From contig NZ_BCVH01000003.1 in the NCBI RefSeq assembly GCF_001591645.1, positions 186,001 through 250,000 of the forward strand: a stretch of 64,000 bases of DNA, written 5' to 3'. Both the position numbers and the translations under genes were made by a program. Under the pieces are notes generated by a model. The model was not told the DNA's origin. It saw nothing but the letters and a program-made list of their open reading frames with translations, and searched no databases. Below, piece by piece: positions 8,356 through 18,175 of this stretch (the first letter of the stretch is position 1; every line of letters starts with the position of its first letter). The stretch comes from Robertmurraya korlensis NBRC 107688. Its GTDB lineage: Bacteria > Bacillota > Bacilli > Bacillales > Cytobacillaceae.

Positions 8356-9648
8356 ATGGATGTAGGTTTACTGAATAAAACGCCTTTTAAAAGATTGGTA
8401 ATTGCAGCCATGCTGGGAGTAGGTACGTCGATTGCTCCTTTGGTTTTACTATCATTTGGACTTTCTACCTTTATTGTAATTAGAATTGTTGGACAAGAAC
8501 ATGCAACGGCTGCCTTTGCAACTGCCACGGGAATATCCGGAATAGCGGTCGTACTCTTTGGACTTTTAAGTGGAGTGATAGCGGATAAGACGAAAGTAAG
8601 GATGGGGAGAAGACGGTTTTGGATGATTGTGGGCAGTATTGGTGGAGCCCTATCTATGTTAGCCCTTACGTATGCTTCATCTATCCCAATGTTTATCATC
8701 TCTATGTGTTTGATCAATTTCTTTTACGGGATGGTTGCACTCTCTTGCTACGCCATTGTTCCTGAACAAGTAGAAGCGGAGAAGTATGGTCGAGTAGCCG
8801 GGTTAATTGGTGCAGCAGCACCTGCATTCGTTATGACGGGACAAATGACGATGGGAGCTTTTGCCGATTCTACTCTTGAACAGAAAATGATTACGATTAT
8901 AATTGTCCAACTGATCGGTGGATTTTTAGCGGCTAGCCTTATTAAAGACAACTCTTTTGCAGGGATTACAACGGGTGAAAAGAAATCATTGGGTCTCCGT
9001 GGCTTCTACCCAAGTTTTAAAGAATATCCTTCCTATACATGGGCGTTATTAACTAAGTTATTTATTAACTTCTCTAATGCGGGGATGGGGATGTTAACGC
9101 TATTCTACATTACAAGATTTCATCTAGGCGAAGCCGACATATTCAAAATCATGGGACTTACGGCACCTGCGATTATGTTAATGGTTTTAGCTGGCATTCT
9201 TGGAGGTTTCTTATCAGACAAGGTAAAGAAGCAAAAGCCTTTTGTAATGGGAGCAGCACTTATTACAGGACTTTGTTTAATTGCCTTTGCCTTTTCAACA
9301 AACGTTACATGGGTCATCGTTGGTAACTTTATCTTTAACTTTGGATTCGGAATGTACAATGCAGTTGACAATGCTCTTGTTAACCGGATTCTTCCTTCCA
9401 AAGAACAGGCAGCAAAGGATATCTCGATTATGAACACCACGACAAGTCTGTCTTCTACCCTAGTAAACTTTGCAGCACCAAGTATCATTGCTTTAGGAGT
9501 CAGCCTGTTTGGTGGAGATGGTTATACATTATTTTTCCTAGTGCTTGCTGCCTTCTCCATTCTTTCAGCAGTGGTGGTTATTCCAATTCCTGAGATGGAA
9601 CCAAAGGCAAAGGATAACAATGTTTCTTCTAATGAAATAGTAGCTTAA
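8356..9648 (+). CDS. MFS sugar transporter (SLC45/GPH-like)
   Basis: About 430 residues with 12 predicted transmembrane helices. The loop between helices 2 and 3 carries DKTKVRMGRRRFW, the signature of sugar:cation symporters of the GPH/SLC45 type. AGGGAGGT at 8341-8348 favours ATG 8356; the ATG at 8350 is only 1-2 bp from it. It probably imports the glycoside that the preceding GH1 hydrolyses. A copy of its promoter and terminator, without the gene, is found at 18.07-18.17 kb. Confidence 0.85.
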   Translation: MDVGLLNKTPFKRLVIAAMLGVGTSIAPLVLLSFGLSTFIVIRIVGQEHATAAFATATGISGIAVVLFGLLSGVIADKTKVRMGRRRFWMIVGSIGGALSMLALTYASSIPMFIISMCLINFFYGMVALSCYAIVPEQVEAEKYGRVAGLIGAAAPAFVMTGQMTMGAFADSTLEQKMITIIIVQLIGGFLAASLIKDNSFAGITTGEKKSLGLRGFYPSFKEYPSYTWALLTKLFINFSNAGMGMLTLFYITRFHLGEADIFKIMGLTAPAIMLMVLAGILGGFLSDKVKKQKPFVMGAALITGLCLIAFAFSTNVTWVIVGNFIFNFGFGMYNAVDNALVNRILPSKEQAAKDISIMNTTTSLSSTLVNFAAPSIIALGVSLFGGDGYTLFFLVLAAFSILSAVVVIPIPEMEPKAKDNNVSSNEIVA

Positions 9649-9662
9649 CCATAGATAAATAT

Positions 9663-9708
9663 GACAAGGGATGAGGTATACTAGTATATTCATCCCTATT
9701 GTCTTTTT
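9663..9708 (+). terminator. Terminator of the GH1-MFS cassette
   Basis: A two-part stem (GACAA plus GGGATGA pairing with TCATCCC and TTGTC) is followed by TTTTT. The loop GGTATACTAGTATAT is itself partly self-complementary. A degenerate copy is at 18126-18175. Confidence 0.85.
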
Positions 9709-9823
9709 CTTGTTTCACTAAAACCGAGAATTTTCTTTAGATAATGTTATGACTATATAAAAATATGTCATAATCGTGCTATTAATAAGCCTTATTTGTA
9801 GCAGTAAGAAGTAACTGAATTAA

Positions 9824-9843
9824 CTATAATTAATTAATTATAG
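9824..9843. promoter_or_regulatory. 20-bp perfect AT palindrome before the yesL-like gene
   Basis: CTATAATTAATTAATTATAG is its own complement and ends directly before the AAAAGGAGG ribosome binding site (9844-9852). It could be an operator or an mRNA hairpin next to the ribosome site. No protein can be assigned. Confidence 0.4.
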
Positions 9844-9859
9844 AAAAGGAGGATTAAAA

Positions 9860-10471
9860 ATGGATGGTGTTATGCGTGGATTCTATAGCATTTCAGAATG
9901 GGTTATGCGATTGGCCTATGTGAATGTATTATGGATATTTTTTTCAATGATCGGTTTGCTTTTATTTGGTTTCTTTCCCTCAACAATTGCCATGTTTGCG
10001 GTGGTTCGCAAATGGGTGAGGAAGGAAATCGATGCACCCATTTTTAAAATCTTCTGGTCCACATATAGAAGTGAATTTTTAAAAAGTAATCTGTTAGGAA
10101 TAGTTATCTTATTTTCTGGATTTTTGATGTATTTCAACTTTACGATTATTGAAGCAACAGTTATTCCAGCGTTTAAAATTCTATATATACCCACCATTAT
10201 CCTTACCATGTTGTATATCCTTACGCTTTTATATATTTTTCCAGTATTTGTACACTTCAACATCAGGTTAGTAGAAATAATAAAAAATTCTATCATTCTA
10301 ATGACAGTAAATCCTTTAATTACATTCAGCAAACTGGTATTGACGGGTCTCTTGATATTTCTTTATCTTACATTTCCGGGGGTTCTTCCTTTTTTTAGTG
10401 GGAGTGTTATTGCGATATTGCTAATGTTCTTAAGTAACCATGTATTCCAAAAGATTCAAGAATCACAATAA
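9860..10471 (+). CDS. YesL-like DUF624 membrane protein
   Basis: 203 residues with about five hydrophobic helices. It matches the YesL/DUF624 type, with an N-terminal MRGFYSISEWVMRLAYVNVLW followed by a small-residue PSTIAMFAVVRKW segment. Genes of this family accompany CUT1 ABC importers and YesM/YesN systems in Bacilli, and that is the context here. Its molecular role is not established. The ribosome site AAAAGGAGG precedes ATG 9860. Confidence 0.8.
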   Translation: MDGVMRGFYSISEWVMRLAYVNVLWIFFSMIGLLLFGFFPSTIAMFAVVRKWVRKEIDAPIFKIFWSTYRSEFLKSNLLGIVILFSGFLMYFNFTIIEATVIPAFKILYIPTIILTMLYILTLLYIFPVFVHFNIRLVEIIKNSIILMTVNPLITFSKLVLTGLLIFLYLTFPGVLPFFSGSVIAILLMFLSNHVFQKIQESQ

Positions 10472-10673
10472 CTAGATGATGAATAGTCAGAGAGTATAGT
10501 TAGAATTCCACAGAAAAATGAAAGCACTTACATCACTATGAAGCAGACGGTAGTTGGGAATATCACTCTTTTAAACTTAAATGTTGGAATTTTCGTTATT
10601 TTCAAACGGTTAAATATTCTTTAAGATAAAGGCATAGTTTTATATATTTTTTTATATAGAAGGAGTCCAACAA

Positions 10674-12452
10674 GTGAAATTAAAAATTACACCGAATTCT
10701 ATCGTTTTTAAGTTAATATTTGGGTTTTTATTGCTCACTATTCCAGTGCTTGTCTTCCTAATATACAGTAATTATCACGCGATGAATGTTGTCCGTGATG
10801 AAGTAGCAGAATCAAATAAAAAAATGGTAACGCTTTATATGGATACGATTGATCGAAAGTTAAAAACTGTGGAGGTATATCTATTAAACCTAGCAACGTT
10901 TGACACAGATATCCAGCAACTAGAATATTTTTTATCAGAGAAGGATTATACGTTAGCAAAAATAAGAGCACAAAGAAAGATAAAAGACCATATTTTAATG
11001 TTTGATTCGATTGAATCGCTTTTTTTATTTTCGAATTATACGAATGAATTCACTGAAGCGTTCAAACTTGATAGCGCACCTTACCGGGATAGGGAAAATG
11101 CAAGAAACTATATAAGACAAGTGATTCATGACGACAGTTGGCAGGTAAATGAAAAGGGCTGGCATCTAAAATCGATTGACGGTGAACACTACTTGTTCCG
11201 TTATATAAAAACAAGTGGGACAGTAGTGGGAGCATGGTTAAATTTGGAGACGCTATTAACACCACTAAATTTGATTGATATAGGTGATGAGGGAGCTTCT
11301 TTTTTTGTTACTGAATCAGGTAACGCTGTAGGTGCACCGTCTAGTTTAATGGAAGAAAACTACATAGAATTAATGAGTAATTTAGATAATTACTATCTAA
11401 CAGGAGATGAGGAAACATTTTTAACTGTTGGTCAACCATCAGCAACCGCAAATTTTAGTCTCGTAGCGCTGATACCTGATGAAAAGATAACAGAAAATTT
11501 CCAAGCACTAAAGAAAATTGTTACTTTTGCGGCCTTTGGGTACTTAATTTTAATCCCTTTATGTCTTTATCAATTAAATAAGACAGTATTATCTCCTCTT
11601 AACAAAATCGTTCATGCAATGAGGAGAATAGGGAAAGGGAATTTAGATATTCGTTTGCCACGAAATTCTACTTCAGAAGAATTGCAGCTTGTGAATCATA
11701 CCTTCAATACGATGATGGATCAAATACAAGAATTAAAGATTAATATCTATGAGCAACGAATATTGAAACAAAAGGCAGAACTACAATACTTGCAATATCA
11801 AATTAATCCGCATTTCTTTATGAATACGTTAAATATTATTTTTAGTTTTGCTCAAGTAAAAAAACATGACCTAGTTCAAGAAATGACATTATGTCTAGTG
11901 CGATATTTTCGATATATATTAAGGGGAAATGAGGACTTTGCTGTATTAAAAGATGAATTAGAGCATATTAAAAACTATTTGCGCATTCAAGAATTACGAT
12001 TTCCTGAACGTTTTACTTATCAATTTACTGTAGAAGAGCATTTACTATGTGCTAAGCTTCCTCCAGTTGTTATTCAAACATTTGTTGAGAATACGATTAA
12101 ATACGCCGTTAATATGGATAAGTCGATTCACTTGTCTATTAAAGTTGAGTCAGTAAAGACTGACGAAAAAGAGGAGAAAATAAAGATAACTATTCAAGAT
12201 AATGGTGATGGTTTTCCAGAAGACGTATTAAACAATCTTAATGCGGGTAATCGACTAATTGGTGACCAGGAACAACATATTGGGATCTGGAATGTGCAAA
12301 GAAGGTTGCAATTGGTATATGAGGATCATGCACAGATTGTTTTTGGCCATGCCTCTCCAATGGGAGCGTTAGTTGAAGTGATTCTGCCTTTTAAGAAAAC
12401 TAGAAATTCAAAAGGGGGAAGGAAAAATGTACTCGGTATTAATTGTAGATGA
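10674..12452 (+). CDS. YesM-like sensor histidine kinase
   Basis: 592 residues. An N-terminal helix (residues about 10-30) and a second near residue 285 bracket an extracellular sensor domain. HAMP follows (SPLNKIVHAMRRIGKGN), then the His_kinase domain with the phospho-acceptor in QYQINPHFFMNTLN. The C-terminal HATPase has VVIQTFVENTIKYA (N box) and DNGDGFPEDVL (G1). GTG start at 10674 after GAAGGAG. It overlaps the regulator gene by 26 bp. The pair most likely senses the substrate of the ABC importer at 14.2-17.7 kb. Confidence 0.92.
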   Translation: MKLKITPNSIVFKLIFGFLLLTIPVLVFLIYSNYHAMNVVRDEVAESNKKMVTLYMDTIDRKLKTVEVYLLNLATFDTDIQQLEYFLSEKDYTLAKIRAQRKIKDHILMFDSIESLFLFSNYTNEFTEAFKLDSAPYRDRENARNYIRQVIHDDSWQVNEKGWHLKSIDGEHYLFRYIKTSGTVVGAWLNLETLLTPLNLIDIGDEGASFFVTESGNAVGAPSSLMEENYIELMSNLDNYYLTGDEETFLTVGQPSATANFSLVALIPDEKITENFQALKKIVTFAAFGYLILIPLCLYQLNKTVLSPLNKIVHAMRRIGKGNLDIRLPRNSTSEELQLVNHTFNTMMDQIQELKINIYEQRILKQKAELQYLQYQINPHFFMNTLNIIFSFAQVKKHDLVQEMTLCLVRYFRYILRGNEDFAVLKDELEHIKNYLRIQELRFPERFTYQFTVEEHLLCAKLPPVVIQTFVENTIKYAVNMDKSIHLSIKVESVKTDEKEEKIKITIQDNGDGFPEDVLNNLNAGNRLIGDQEQHIGIWNVQRRLQLVYEDHAQIVFGHASPMGALVEVILPFKKTRNSKGGRKNVLGINCR

Positions 12453-14028
12453 TGAAATTCATGCGGTTAAGGGTGTTGAGGCTGGTGTTAACTGGGAAAG
12501 TCTTCATGTAGAGAAAGTGTACACGGCACATAATAATCGACAAGCAAAAGAAATTTTTGCACATCATTCTATTGATATTCTGCTTTGTGATATCGAAATG
12601 CCTCAGGGAAGTGGATTAGATCTCTTAGTATGGGTACGAGAATTCTATCCAAAAACAGAGTGTATTTTTCTTACATGCCACGCCGATTTTAGTTTTGCAA
12701 AAAAGGCTATTCATTTAGGAAGTATGGATTATATATTAAAGCCCGTGCCTTTTGCCGAGTTAGAAGAAGTGATAAAAAAGGCTAATCAAAAAATAAATAA
12801 AGAATTAGAATTACAACAAGAAAGCAAATGGGGCCGGAATTGGGTTAAAAATCAACCACTATTAGTTGAGCGTTTCTGGCATGACATCCTTAATGGAAGC
12901 ATTGAAAGTACCTTACAGGCGATTAAGGATGCAGCTAGTGAGCGTTCTATTGAATTTAGTGAAAAGAGAAAGCTTTTACCTATTCTTATATGTTTCCAAG
13001 GCTGGAAGGATAAAAGGTTACATGAGGTAAGGTCATCCGAACAGGTATTGAAAAAAGCAGCTGAAGAGTTTTTTGGTGAGCAAAATGGCTATAATATACA
13101 AGTTATTCGCCAAGGTCAGGATAAGCTGATTGCAATTTTATCGGTTGTGAATGAAGAAGAGCTGGATCGAAATAAATTGAGACAGATGTGTGGTTTTTAT
13201 TTAAATTATTGCCAAACCTCTTATGATTGTAATTTATCTTGTTATATTGGCACACTAACAACAGCAGATGAATTCATTACGATGGTTGATGAATTGTATG
13301 ACCTGGATCGAAATAATGTATCATTCCTTAATAAAGTGTTCTTTATTGATGAGAAGATCGTTATTGATTCAAATCTAAAATTACCTGATATGAGTTTATG
13401 GTCCGTCATGCTTCAGGAAGGTAAGTACAATCAAGTGATTGCAGAGGCTCGTGCGATTGTGGAAGCTATATATAATGATGGAATTGATGCAAAAAGGCTA
13501 CGCAATTTTTATCACGATTTTCAGCAGATGATTTATTATACGTTAAAGCAAAAAGGGATTCAGGCCCATGTTATTTTTAATGACAATGAATCTATAAATA
13601 AACTAAATTCTGCATGCAAATCGGTGAAGGATTTAATGGAATGGATTTCTCACAGTACGGCGCGAGTGGAACAATATTCAGAAAGCAATAGTAAATCTGA
13701 ATCTGTCCTAGAAAAAGTCATTAAATATATTACAGCAAACATTGACCAAAATATCTCTCGTGAGGATATTGCCAATGAAGTTTTTTTGAATCCAGATTAT
13801 TTATCCAGAATTTTTAAAAAGGAAACAGGGTTTTCTATTTCTGAATATTTAGTTAATGAACGTATGAATATATCCAAAGAATTATTAGAAAAAACCGATA
13901 TGTCGGTTAGTTCGGTAGCTACATATGTTGGATACAGCAACTTTTCATATTTCTCGAAACTATTCAAAAAAAATCAAGGGGTAACGCCCGTAGAATATAG
14001 ACTAAAGGTTCAACAAAAATCAAGTTAA
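12427..14028 (+). CDS. YesN-like response regulator, REC plus AraC
   Basis: 533 residues. The receiver domain has acidic residues D8-D9 and phospho-acceptor D55 (LLCDIEMP), with the conserved lysine in YILKPV. A long linker of about 290 residues follows. The AraC double HTH at the C-terminus carries SSVATYVGYSNFSYFSKLFK and the closing GVTPVEYR. The start lies inside the kinase gene, preceded by GGGGAAGG at 12416-12423. It is expected to activate the ABC operon that begins 184 bp downstream. Confidence 0.92.
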   Translation: MYSVLIVDDEIHAVKGVEAGVNWESLHVEKVYTAHNNRQAKEIFAHHSIDILLCDIEMPQGSGLDLLVWVREFYPKTECIFLTCHADFSFAKKAIHLGSMDYILKPVPFAELEEVIKKANQKINKELELQQESKWGRNWVKNQPLLVERFWHDILNGSIESTLQAIKDAASERSIEFSEKRKLLPILICFQGWKDKRLHEVRSSEQVLKKAAEEFFGEQNGYNIQVIRQGQDKLIAILSVVNEEELDRNKLRQMCGFYLNYCQTSYDCNLSCYIGTLTTADEFITMVDELYDLDRNNVSFLNKVFFIDEKIVIDSNLKLPDMSLWSVMLQEGKYNQVIAEARAIVEAIYNDGIDAKRLRNFYHDFQQMIYYTLKQKGIQAHVIFNDNESINKLNSACKSVKDLMEWISHSTARVEQYSESNSKSESVLEKVIKYITANIDQNISREDIANEVFLNPDYLSRIFKKETGFSISEYLVNERMNISKELLEKTDMSVSSVATYVGYSNFSYFSKLFKKNQGVTPVEYRLKVQQKSS

Positions 14029-14066
14029 TTAAACTTACTTATGCTTAATCTTTAGCATTTATTAAT

Positions 14067-14100
14067 TGTCCCGTTCTTTATTGTACGGGACATAATTTTT
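14067..14100 (+). terminator. Terminator after the kinase-regulator pair
   Basis: Stem TGTCCCGT/ACGGGACA with a 10-base loop, then TAATTTTTTT. Confidence 0.85.
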
Positions 14101-14211
14101 TTAGTCGTAAAACTACTAGTGAAAAGTCTAATGAGAAGTAGTGAGGGGAGAAATGAATGCGTTATCATTTAGGTAACTAGAAGGTTACTAAAAGTTAAAG
14201 GAGGGTTTTGG

Positions 14212-15207
14212 GTGGCAGAAACAATTAGAAAAGACTTGGAATACGAAAATGATCCGAACTTGGTGCATAATGCGCCTACAAAGGTGAGAGTCAAAAAGAA
14301 AATAAGAACGTTTAAGAGATATATTCCCTTTTTCATCATGTTAGCACCTGGGTTACTTTATCTTCTTATCAATAATTATTTGCCCATGTTTGGACTTGTC
14401 ATTGCATTTAAAGATTTTAACTTTGTAAAAGGTATTTTGGGGAGTGAGTGGGTCGGTTTTAAAAACTTTGAGTTTTTGTTTAAAACACAGGATGCATTTA
14501 TTATTACCCGAAACACACTATTATACAATGGTTTCTTTATTGTTTTGAATACGGTTTCAGCTGTTGGTGTTGCGATTCTTTTAAATGAGATTAGGAAAGT
14601 TTTCTTTGTCAGATTGTATCAAAGTATTATTTTAATCCCTTTTTTAATTTCAATGGTAGTAGTTAGTTATTTGGTATATGCAGGTTTAAGTGTAGAGAGT
14701 GGAATTCTTAATAACACTATATTGCCACTTCTAGGATTAGAACCCATTTCTTGGTACATGGAGCCAAAATACTGGCCGTTTATCTTGCCTATCATTAATC
14801 TTTGGAAAAGTATTGGTTTTTTTACAATTATATTTTTCTCTGCCATTCTCGGGATTGATAAAGAATATTATGAAGCTGCTACATTGGATGGTGCATCTAA
14901 GTGGCAGCAAATAAAAAAAATAACCATTCCTCTAATCTCACCGGTAATTATCATGATGACCTTGCTATCAATTGGACGTATTTTCTATTCGGACTTTGGG
15001 TTGTTTTATCAAGTGCCATTAAATTCGGGTATGTTGTATGATACAACAAATGTTATTGATACGTATGTATATCGGGGACTGCTACAGCTTGGAGATATTG
15101 GAATGGCATCAGCGGCAGGTTTCTATCAGTCTATTGTTGGATTTATTTTGGTCCTTATTGCTAATTTAATCGTACGAAAACGAAGCAAAGATAATGCTTT
15201 ATTTTAA
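14212..15207 (+). CDS. ABC sugar permease, LplB-like (CUT1)
   Basis: 331 residues with six main helices after a charged, cytoplasmic N-terminus of about 40 residues. The EAA loop that docks the ATPase is EAATLDGASKWQQI near residue 222. It resembles LplB/YteP-type permeases, which pair with YtcP-type partners for pectin-derived or other oligosaccharides. The GTG start at 14212 follows AAAGGAGGG. No ATPase gene is present in the operon, so a shared MsmX-type ATPase encoded elsewhere is expected. Confidence 0.9.
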   Translation: MAETIRKDLEYENDPNLVHNAPTKVRVKKKIRTFKRYIPFFIMLAPGLLYLLINNYLPMFGLVIAFKDFNFVKGILGSEWVGFKNFEFLFKTQDAFIITRNTLLYNGFFIVLNTVSAVGVAILLNEIRKVFFVRLYQSIILIPFLISMVVVSYLVYAGLSVESGILNNTILPLLGLEPISWYMEPKYWPFILPIINLWKSIGFFTIIFFSAILGIDKEYYEAATLDGASKWQQIKKITIPLISPVIIMMTLLSIGRIFYSDFGLFYQVPLNSGMLYDTTNVIDTYVYRGLLQLGDIGMASAAGFYQSIVGFILVLIANLIVRKRSKDNALF

Positions 15208-15223
15208 ATAGGGGGTGTTGTGA

Positions 15224-16111
15224 ATGACAAAAGAAACGCGAAGGTGGCAATGGATTTCACATATTTGTTTAGCTAGTATTTCCATCTTTTGTATCATTCC
15301 GTTTCTATTATTAATTATCTCATCGATTTCTGATGAAATGTCTATTCTTCAAAATGGATATTCATTTTTACCTGAAAGCTTTAGTAGAGATGCCTATCTC
15401 TATCTTTGGGAACAACGTGGACAGTTAATCAGAGCATATGGAATAACCATCTTTGTAACCGTTGTTGGAACTTCTATTGGGTTAGCTCTTACAGCCTTAC
15501 TTGCCTATCCGTTGTCGCGCAAAGATTTACCTTTAGGGAAGTTTTTCACTTTTTTGGTTTTCTTTACGTTATTATTTAATGGAGGTTTAGTACCAACGTA
15601 TTATGTATACACACAAATTTTTGATATAAAAAATACCATCTGGGCTCTCATTATACCTGTGCTCCTGGTTAACGGCTTTAATGTTCTGCTGATGAGAACG
15701 TTTTTTATGAATACCATTCCAGATGCTGTTCTAGAATCAGCTCGAATTGATGGAGCTGGTGAATTTAGAGCTTTTTTCTCAATTGTATTGCCTTTGTCCT
15801 TGCCGATTTTAGCAACAATTGGGTTGCTTCAAACAATTATGTATTGGAACGATTGGATGAATGGATTAATTTATCTAACTGATCCATCACTCTACAGTAT
15901 TCAAAATATATTAAATCGGATCCTAACAGATATTCAGTTTTTAACTAGTAACAGTGATTACGCTGCACAATCAGGAAAAACCATCTCGCAGTTGCCATCT
16001 GCTACGATAAGAATGGCTATCGCAGTTGTAGGCATTTTGCCAATAATAGTAGCTTACCCATTTTTTCAAAAGTACTTAGTTAAAGGAATCACAATTGGAT
16101 CAGTCAAATAG
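15224..16111 (+). CDS. ABC sugar permease, YtcP-like (CUT1)
   Basis: 295 residues with six helices. The EAA loop is ESARIDGAGEFRAF near residue 165. The second permease of a CUT1 importer, 16 bp after the first. The C-terminal FFQKYLVKGITIGSVK is typical of the YtcP branch. It forms the membrane channel with the preceding permease. Confidence 0.9.
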   Translation: MTKETRRWQWISHICLASISIFCIIPFLLLIISSISDEMSILQNGYSFLPESFSRDAYLYLWEQRGQLIRAYGITIFVTVVGTSIGLALTALLAYPLSRKDLPLGKFFTFLVFFTLLFNGGLVPTYYVYTQIFDIKNTIWALIIPVLLVNGFNVLLMRTFFMNTIPDAVLESARIDGAGEFRAFFSIVLPLSLPILATIGLLQTIMYWNDWMNGLIYLTDPSLYSIQNILNRILTDIQFLTSNSDYAAQSGKTISQLPSATIRMAIAVVGILPIIVAYPFFQKYLVKGITIGSVK

Positions 16112-16212
16112 TCGAAATATTGTTATTCATATGTCTGAATTGTAGCGGTGATACGATATGAAAACCCTTACAATTTAGTTGTACAAAAAAATATATAAAA
16201 GGGGTGGCAAGG

Positions 16213-17721
16213 ATGAAGTATTTTAATAGGTTGAAAGTACTGTTTTTGGCAACTTTATTGTTGGTTACAGCTTGTACAAAGAATGAAAGCACCACCAATA
16301 GTTCTGACCAGTCTGAAGGAAGCAATAATGGGAAAGAAGAGACTTATGAGCTTGTCATGGCTTTTCCAGTGTTTGGACCTGTACCTAAAGATATGGATAA
16401 GGTAGAGGCAGCTATCAATAAAATTTCAAAAGAGAAGATTAATGCAACGGTTGACCTGGAACCAATAAGTATTGGAGCCTATGATCAACAATATAACTTA
16501 ATGTTAACTAGTAATGAAAAACTAGACTTGTTAATGGTAAGTTTTAGAACGGTTGACGGCCTTATATCAAAGGGTTCATTACATGAGTTAGATGACTTAC
16601 TAGAAAAGTATGGTGATGGAATCAAGCAAGTTTTCGAGCCTGAATACTTAAATGCAGCCAAGCACAATAACAAGCATTTTATTATACCTAATTATAATGA
16701 AATGGCTGAAAGTAACGGACTTTTGATTCCGAAAAAATACGTGGATGACTACGGTATTGATTTAAGTAAGGTTACAGAATTTAAGGATTTGGAATACGTA
16801 TTTGAGCAAATTAAGAAAAATAATTCTGATATTGCTCCACTTGTTCCTGCAGGTGTAGGTTTCTCAATCCTTGATCATTATCGTTGGTATGATTCACTAG
16901 GGGATTCCATAGGTGTGTTGCCGAATTACGATAATGATTTACAAGTCGTAAATTTATATGAAACTCATGAATATGAGGAACATTTGAATCTGCTAAGAAA
17001 ATGGTATGAAGCAGGGTATATTATGAAAGATGCAGCGACAAATCAGGATAGCCAAATTGATTTACTTAAGTCGGGTAGAGGAGCAGCACTCATTTCAGGA
17101 ATGAAGCCAGGTATTGCAGAAGATGAGTCAATAAAGTTTGGTATGGAGATGGTTGCTACACCATTGACTGAAGCTTATTCGACCACTAGAAATGTTGTTG
17201 GTTTAAACTGGGGTATCCCGATTACTTCAGAAAATCCCGAAAAAGCAATGCAATTCCTTGACTTGATGTTTAGCAATGAAGAGATTGCTCGTTTGCTCCA
17301 TTGGGGAATTGAAGGGGAGCATTATGTGGAGGTATCAGAAAATGTGATTGATTATCCAGAGGGTGTAGACGGGTCCAATTCTGGTTATGCACTAAACCAA
17401 AACTGGATGTTTGGAAATCAATTTGGTTCAGGTTATGTTTGGAATGGTACAAGTCCAAAATTAGCACAGGACTATAAAGAGTTTAACCAAACTGCTCATC
17501 TCTCAAAAGCGTTAGGTTTTACATTTAATGCAGAACCTGTAAGAAACGAATATACGGCTGTTAGTAACGTTATTGATCAATATAAGTTATCTTTAGAAAC
17601 AGGAAGTGTAGATCCAGATGAGGTTCTTCCAGAGTTTATTTCTAAGTTAAAAGCAGCCGGAATAGATACAATTATTAAAGAAAAACAAAAACAGCTAGAC
17701 GAATGGGCTAGTCATCAGTAA
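16213..17721 (+). CDS. Sugar-binding lipoprotein, LplA-like (CUT1)
   Basis: 502 residues. The N-terminal signal ends in the lipobox LVTAC, so the mature protein is a lipid-anchored solute-binding protein on the outer face of the membrane. It is longer than MalE-type proteins and matches the LplA group that pairs with LplB/YtcP permeases. ATG 16213 is preferred to GTG 16204 because GGGGTGG at 16201-16207 serves as its ribosome site. It closes the importer operon. The ligand is unknown; nearby GH78 and GH1 suggest a rhamnose- or glucose-containing oligosaccharide. Confidence 0.88.
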   Translation: MKYFNRLKVLFLATLLLVTACTKNESTTNSSDQSEGSNNGKEETYELVMAFPVFGPVPKDMDKVEAAINKISKEKINATVDLEPISIGAYDQQYNLMLTSNEKLDLLMVSFRTVDGLISKGSLHELDDLLEKYGDGIKQVFEPEYLNAAKHNNKHFIIPNYNEMAESNGLLIPKKYVDDYGIDLSKVTEFKDLEYVFEQIKKNNSDIAPLVPAGVGFSILDHYRWYDSLGDSIGVLPNYDNDLQVVNLYETHEYEEHLNLLRKWYEAGYIMKDAATNQDSQIDLLKSGRGAALISGMKPGIAEDESIKFGMEMVATPLTEAYSTTRNVVGLNWGIPITSENPEKAMQFLDLMFSNEEIARLLHWGIEGEHYVEVSENVIDYPEGVDGSNSGYALNQNWMFGNQFGSGYVWNGTSPKLAQDYKEFNQTAHLSKALGFTFNAEPVRNEYTAVSNVIDQYKLSLETGSVDPDEVLPEFISKLKAAGIDTIIKEKQKQLDEWASHQ

Positions 17722-17732
17722 TAAACTTTGTT

Positions 17733-17767
17733 GACAAAACCATCCTATTGGGTGGTTTTGTCTTTTC
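17733..17767 (+). terminator. Terminator of the LplA-type ABC operon
   Basis: Stem GACAAAACCATCC / GGGTGGTTTTGTC around TATT, then TTTT. A near-identical hairpin lies at 32795-32820 behind the second araC. Confidence 0.9.
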
Positions 17768-17835
17768 AGTTTTCTAAAAAGTATCATGAGATGTTCGATC
17801 AAACACCTAAAGAATAGAGGGAAAATCACAGCTGA
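17766..17835 (+). pseudogene. Remnant of the 3' end of an araC gene
   Basis: Aligned with 6655-6724, this stretch still encodes the last residues of the AraC protein: KYHEMFDQTPKE, an internal TAG, then RENHS and TGA. Only about 70 bp remain. The flanking promoter region also matches that downstream of araC 1, so this is a decayed copy and not chance similarity. The rest of the gene has been deleted. Confidence 0.75.
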
Positions 17836-17946
17836 AACGAATGCCTTAGTTCGATAGGATACTAGGTTCTTTCTATTTCATCCTTTTTCGTCCAGTCCAT
17901 CTTATTCTAACTTTCTCATTTGCACGAAAATGTAGTGCCATCATTT

Positions 17947-18015
17947 AAATCTTTGATTCGAGTAATAATAGTCTTTGGTTTTATCATTAAATTATTTGAA
18001 AACGCTTGATAAAAT
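17947..18015 (+). promoter_or_regulatory. AraC-type box plus cre-like site plus -10, now ahead of GH78
   Basis: The AAATCTTTGATTCGAG box starts at 17947, TGAAAACGCTTGAT is at 17997-18010 and the -10 TAAAAT at 18010-18015. All spacings are identical to those at 6833-6901. It belonged to a lost GH1 gene and is now the nearest recognisable promoter for the GH78 gene. Confidence 0.7.
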
Positions 18016-18051
18016 GAAAGTAGAAGGTAAGTTGTATCAGCATTGTTAGAA

Positions 18052-18175
18052 TGGAGTTTGATTTTCCACTGAAACGCTTGCTATGTTTTTGAAAATGGAT
18101 GATTTAAGTAGATTAACATTAGTTAGACAATACAGGGGGTGAGGTATACTTAGTATATTCATCCCTATTGTCTTT
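18052..18175 (+). pseudogene. Collapsed remnants of a GH1 start, MFS promoter and MFS terminator
   Basis: At 18052 ATGGAGTTTGATTTTCCA mirrors the first codons of GH1 (MEWQFP becomes MEFDFP). It runs directly into a copy of the MFS promoter (TGAAACGCTTGCTATG at about 18070, matching 8302). After about 40 bp comes a copy of the MFS terminator (18126-18175, matching 9663-9705). The bodies of both genes are missing. Two internal deletions of roughly 1.3 kb each would produce this from a complete cassette. Confidence 0.75.

Noticed and set aside
10519-10532. cre-like TGAAAGCACTTACA upstream of the YesM-like kinase
   Set aside because: The central CG of the consensus is CA here; without other support it is too weak to list.
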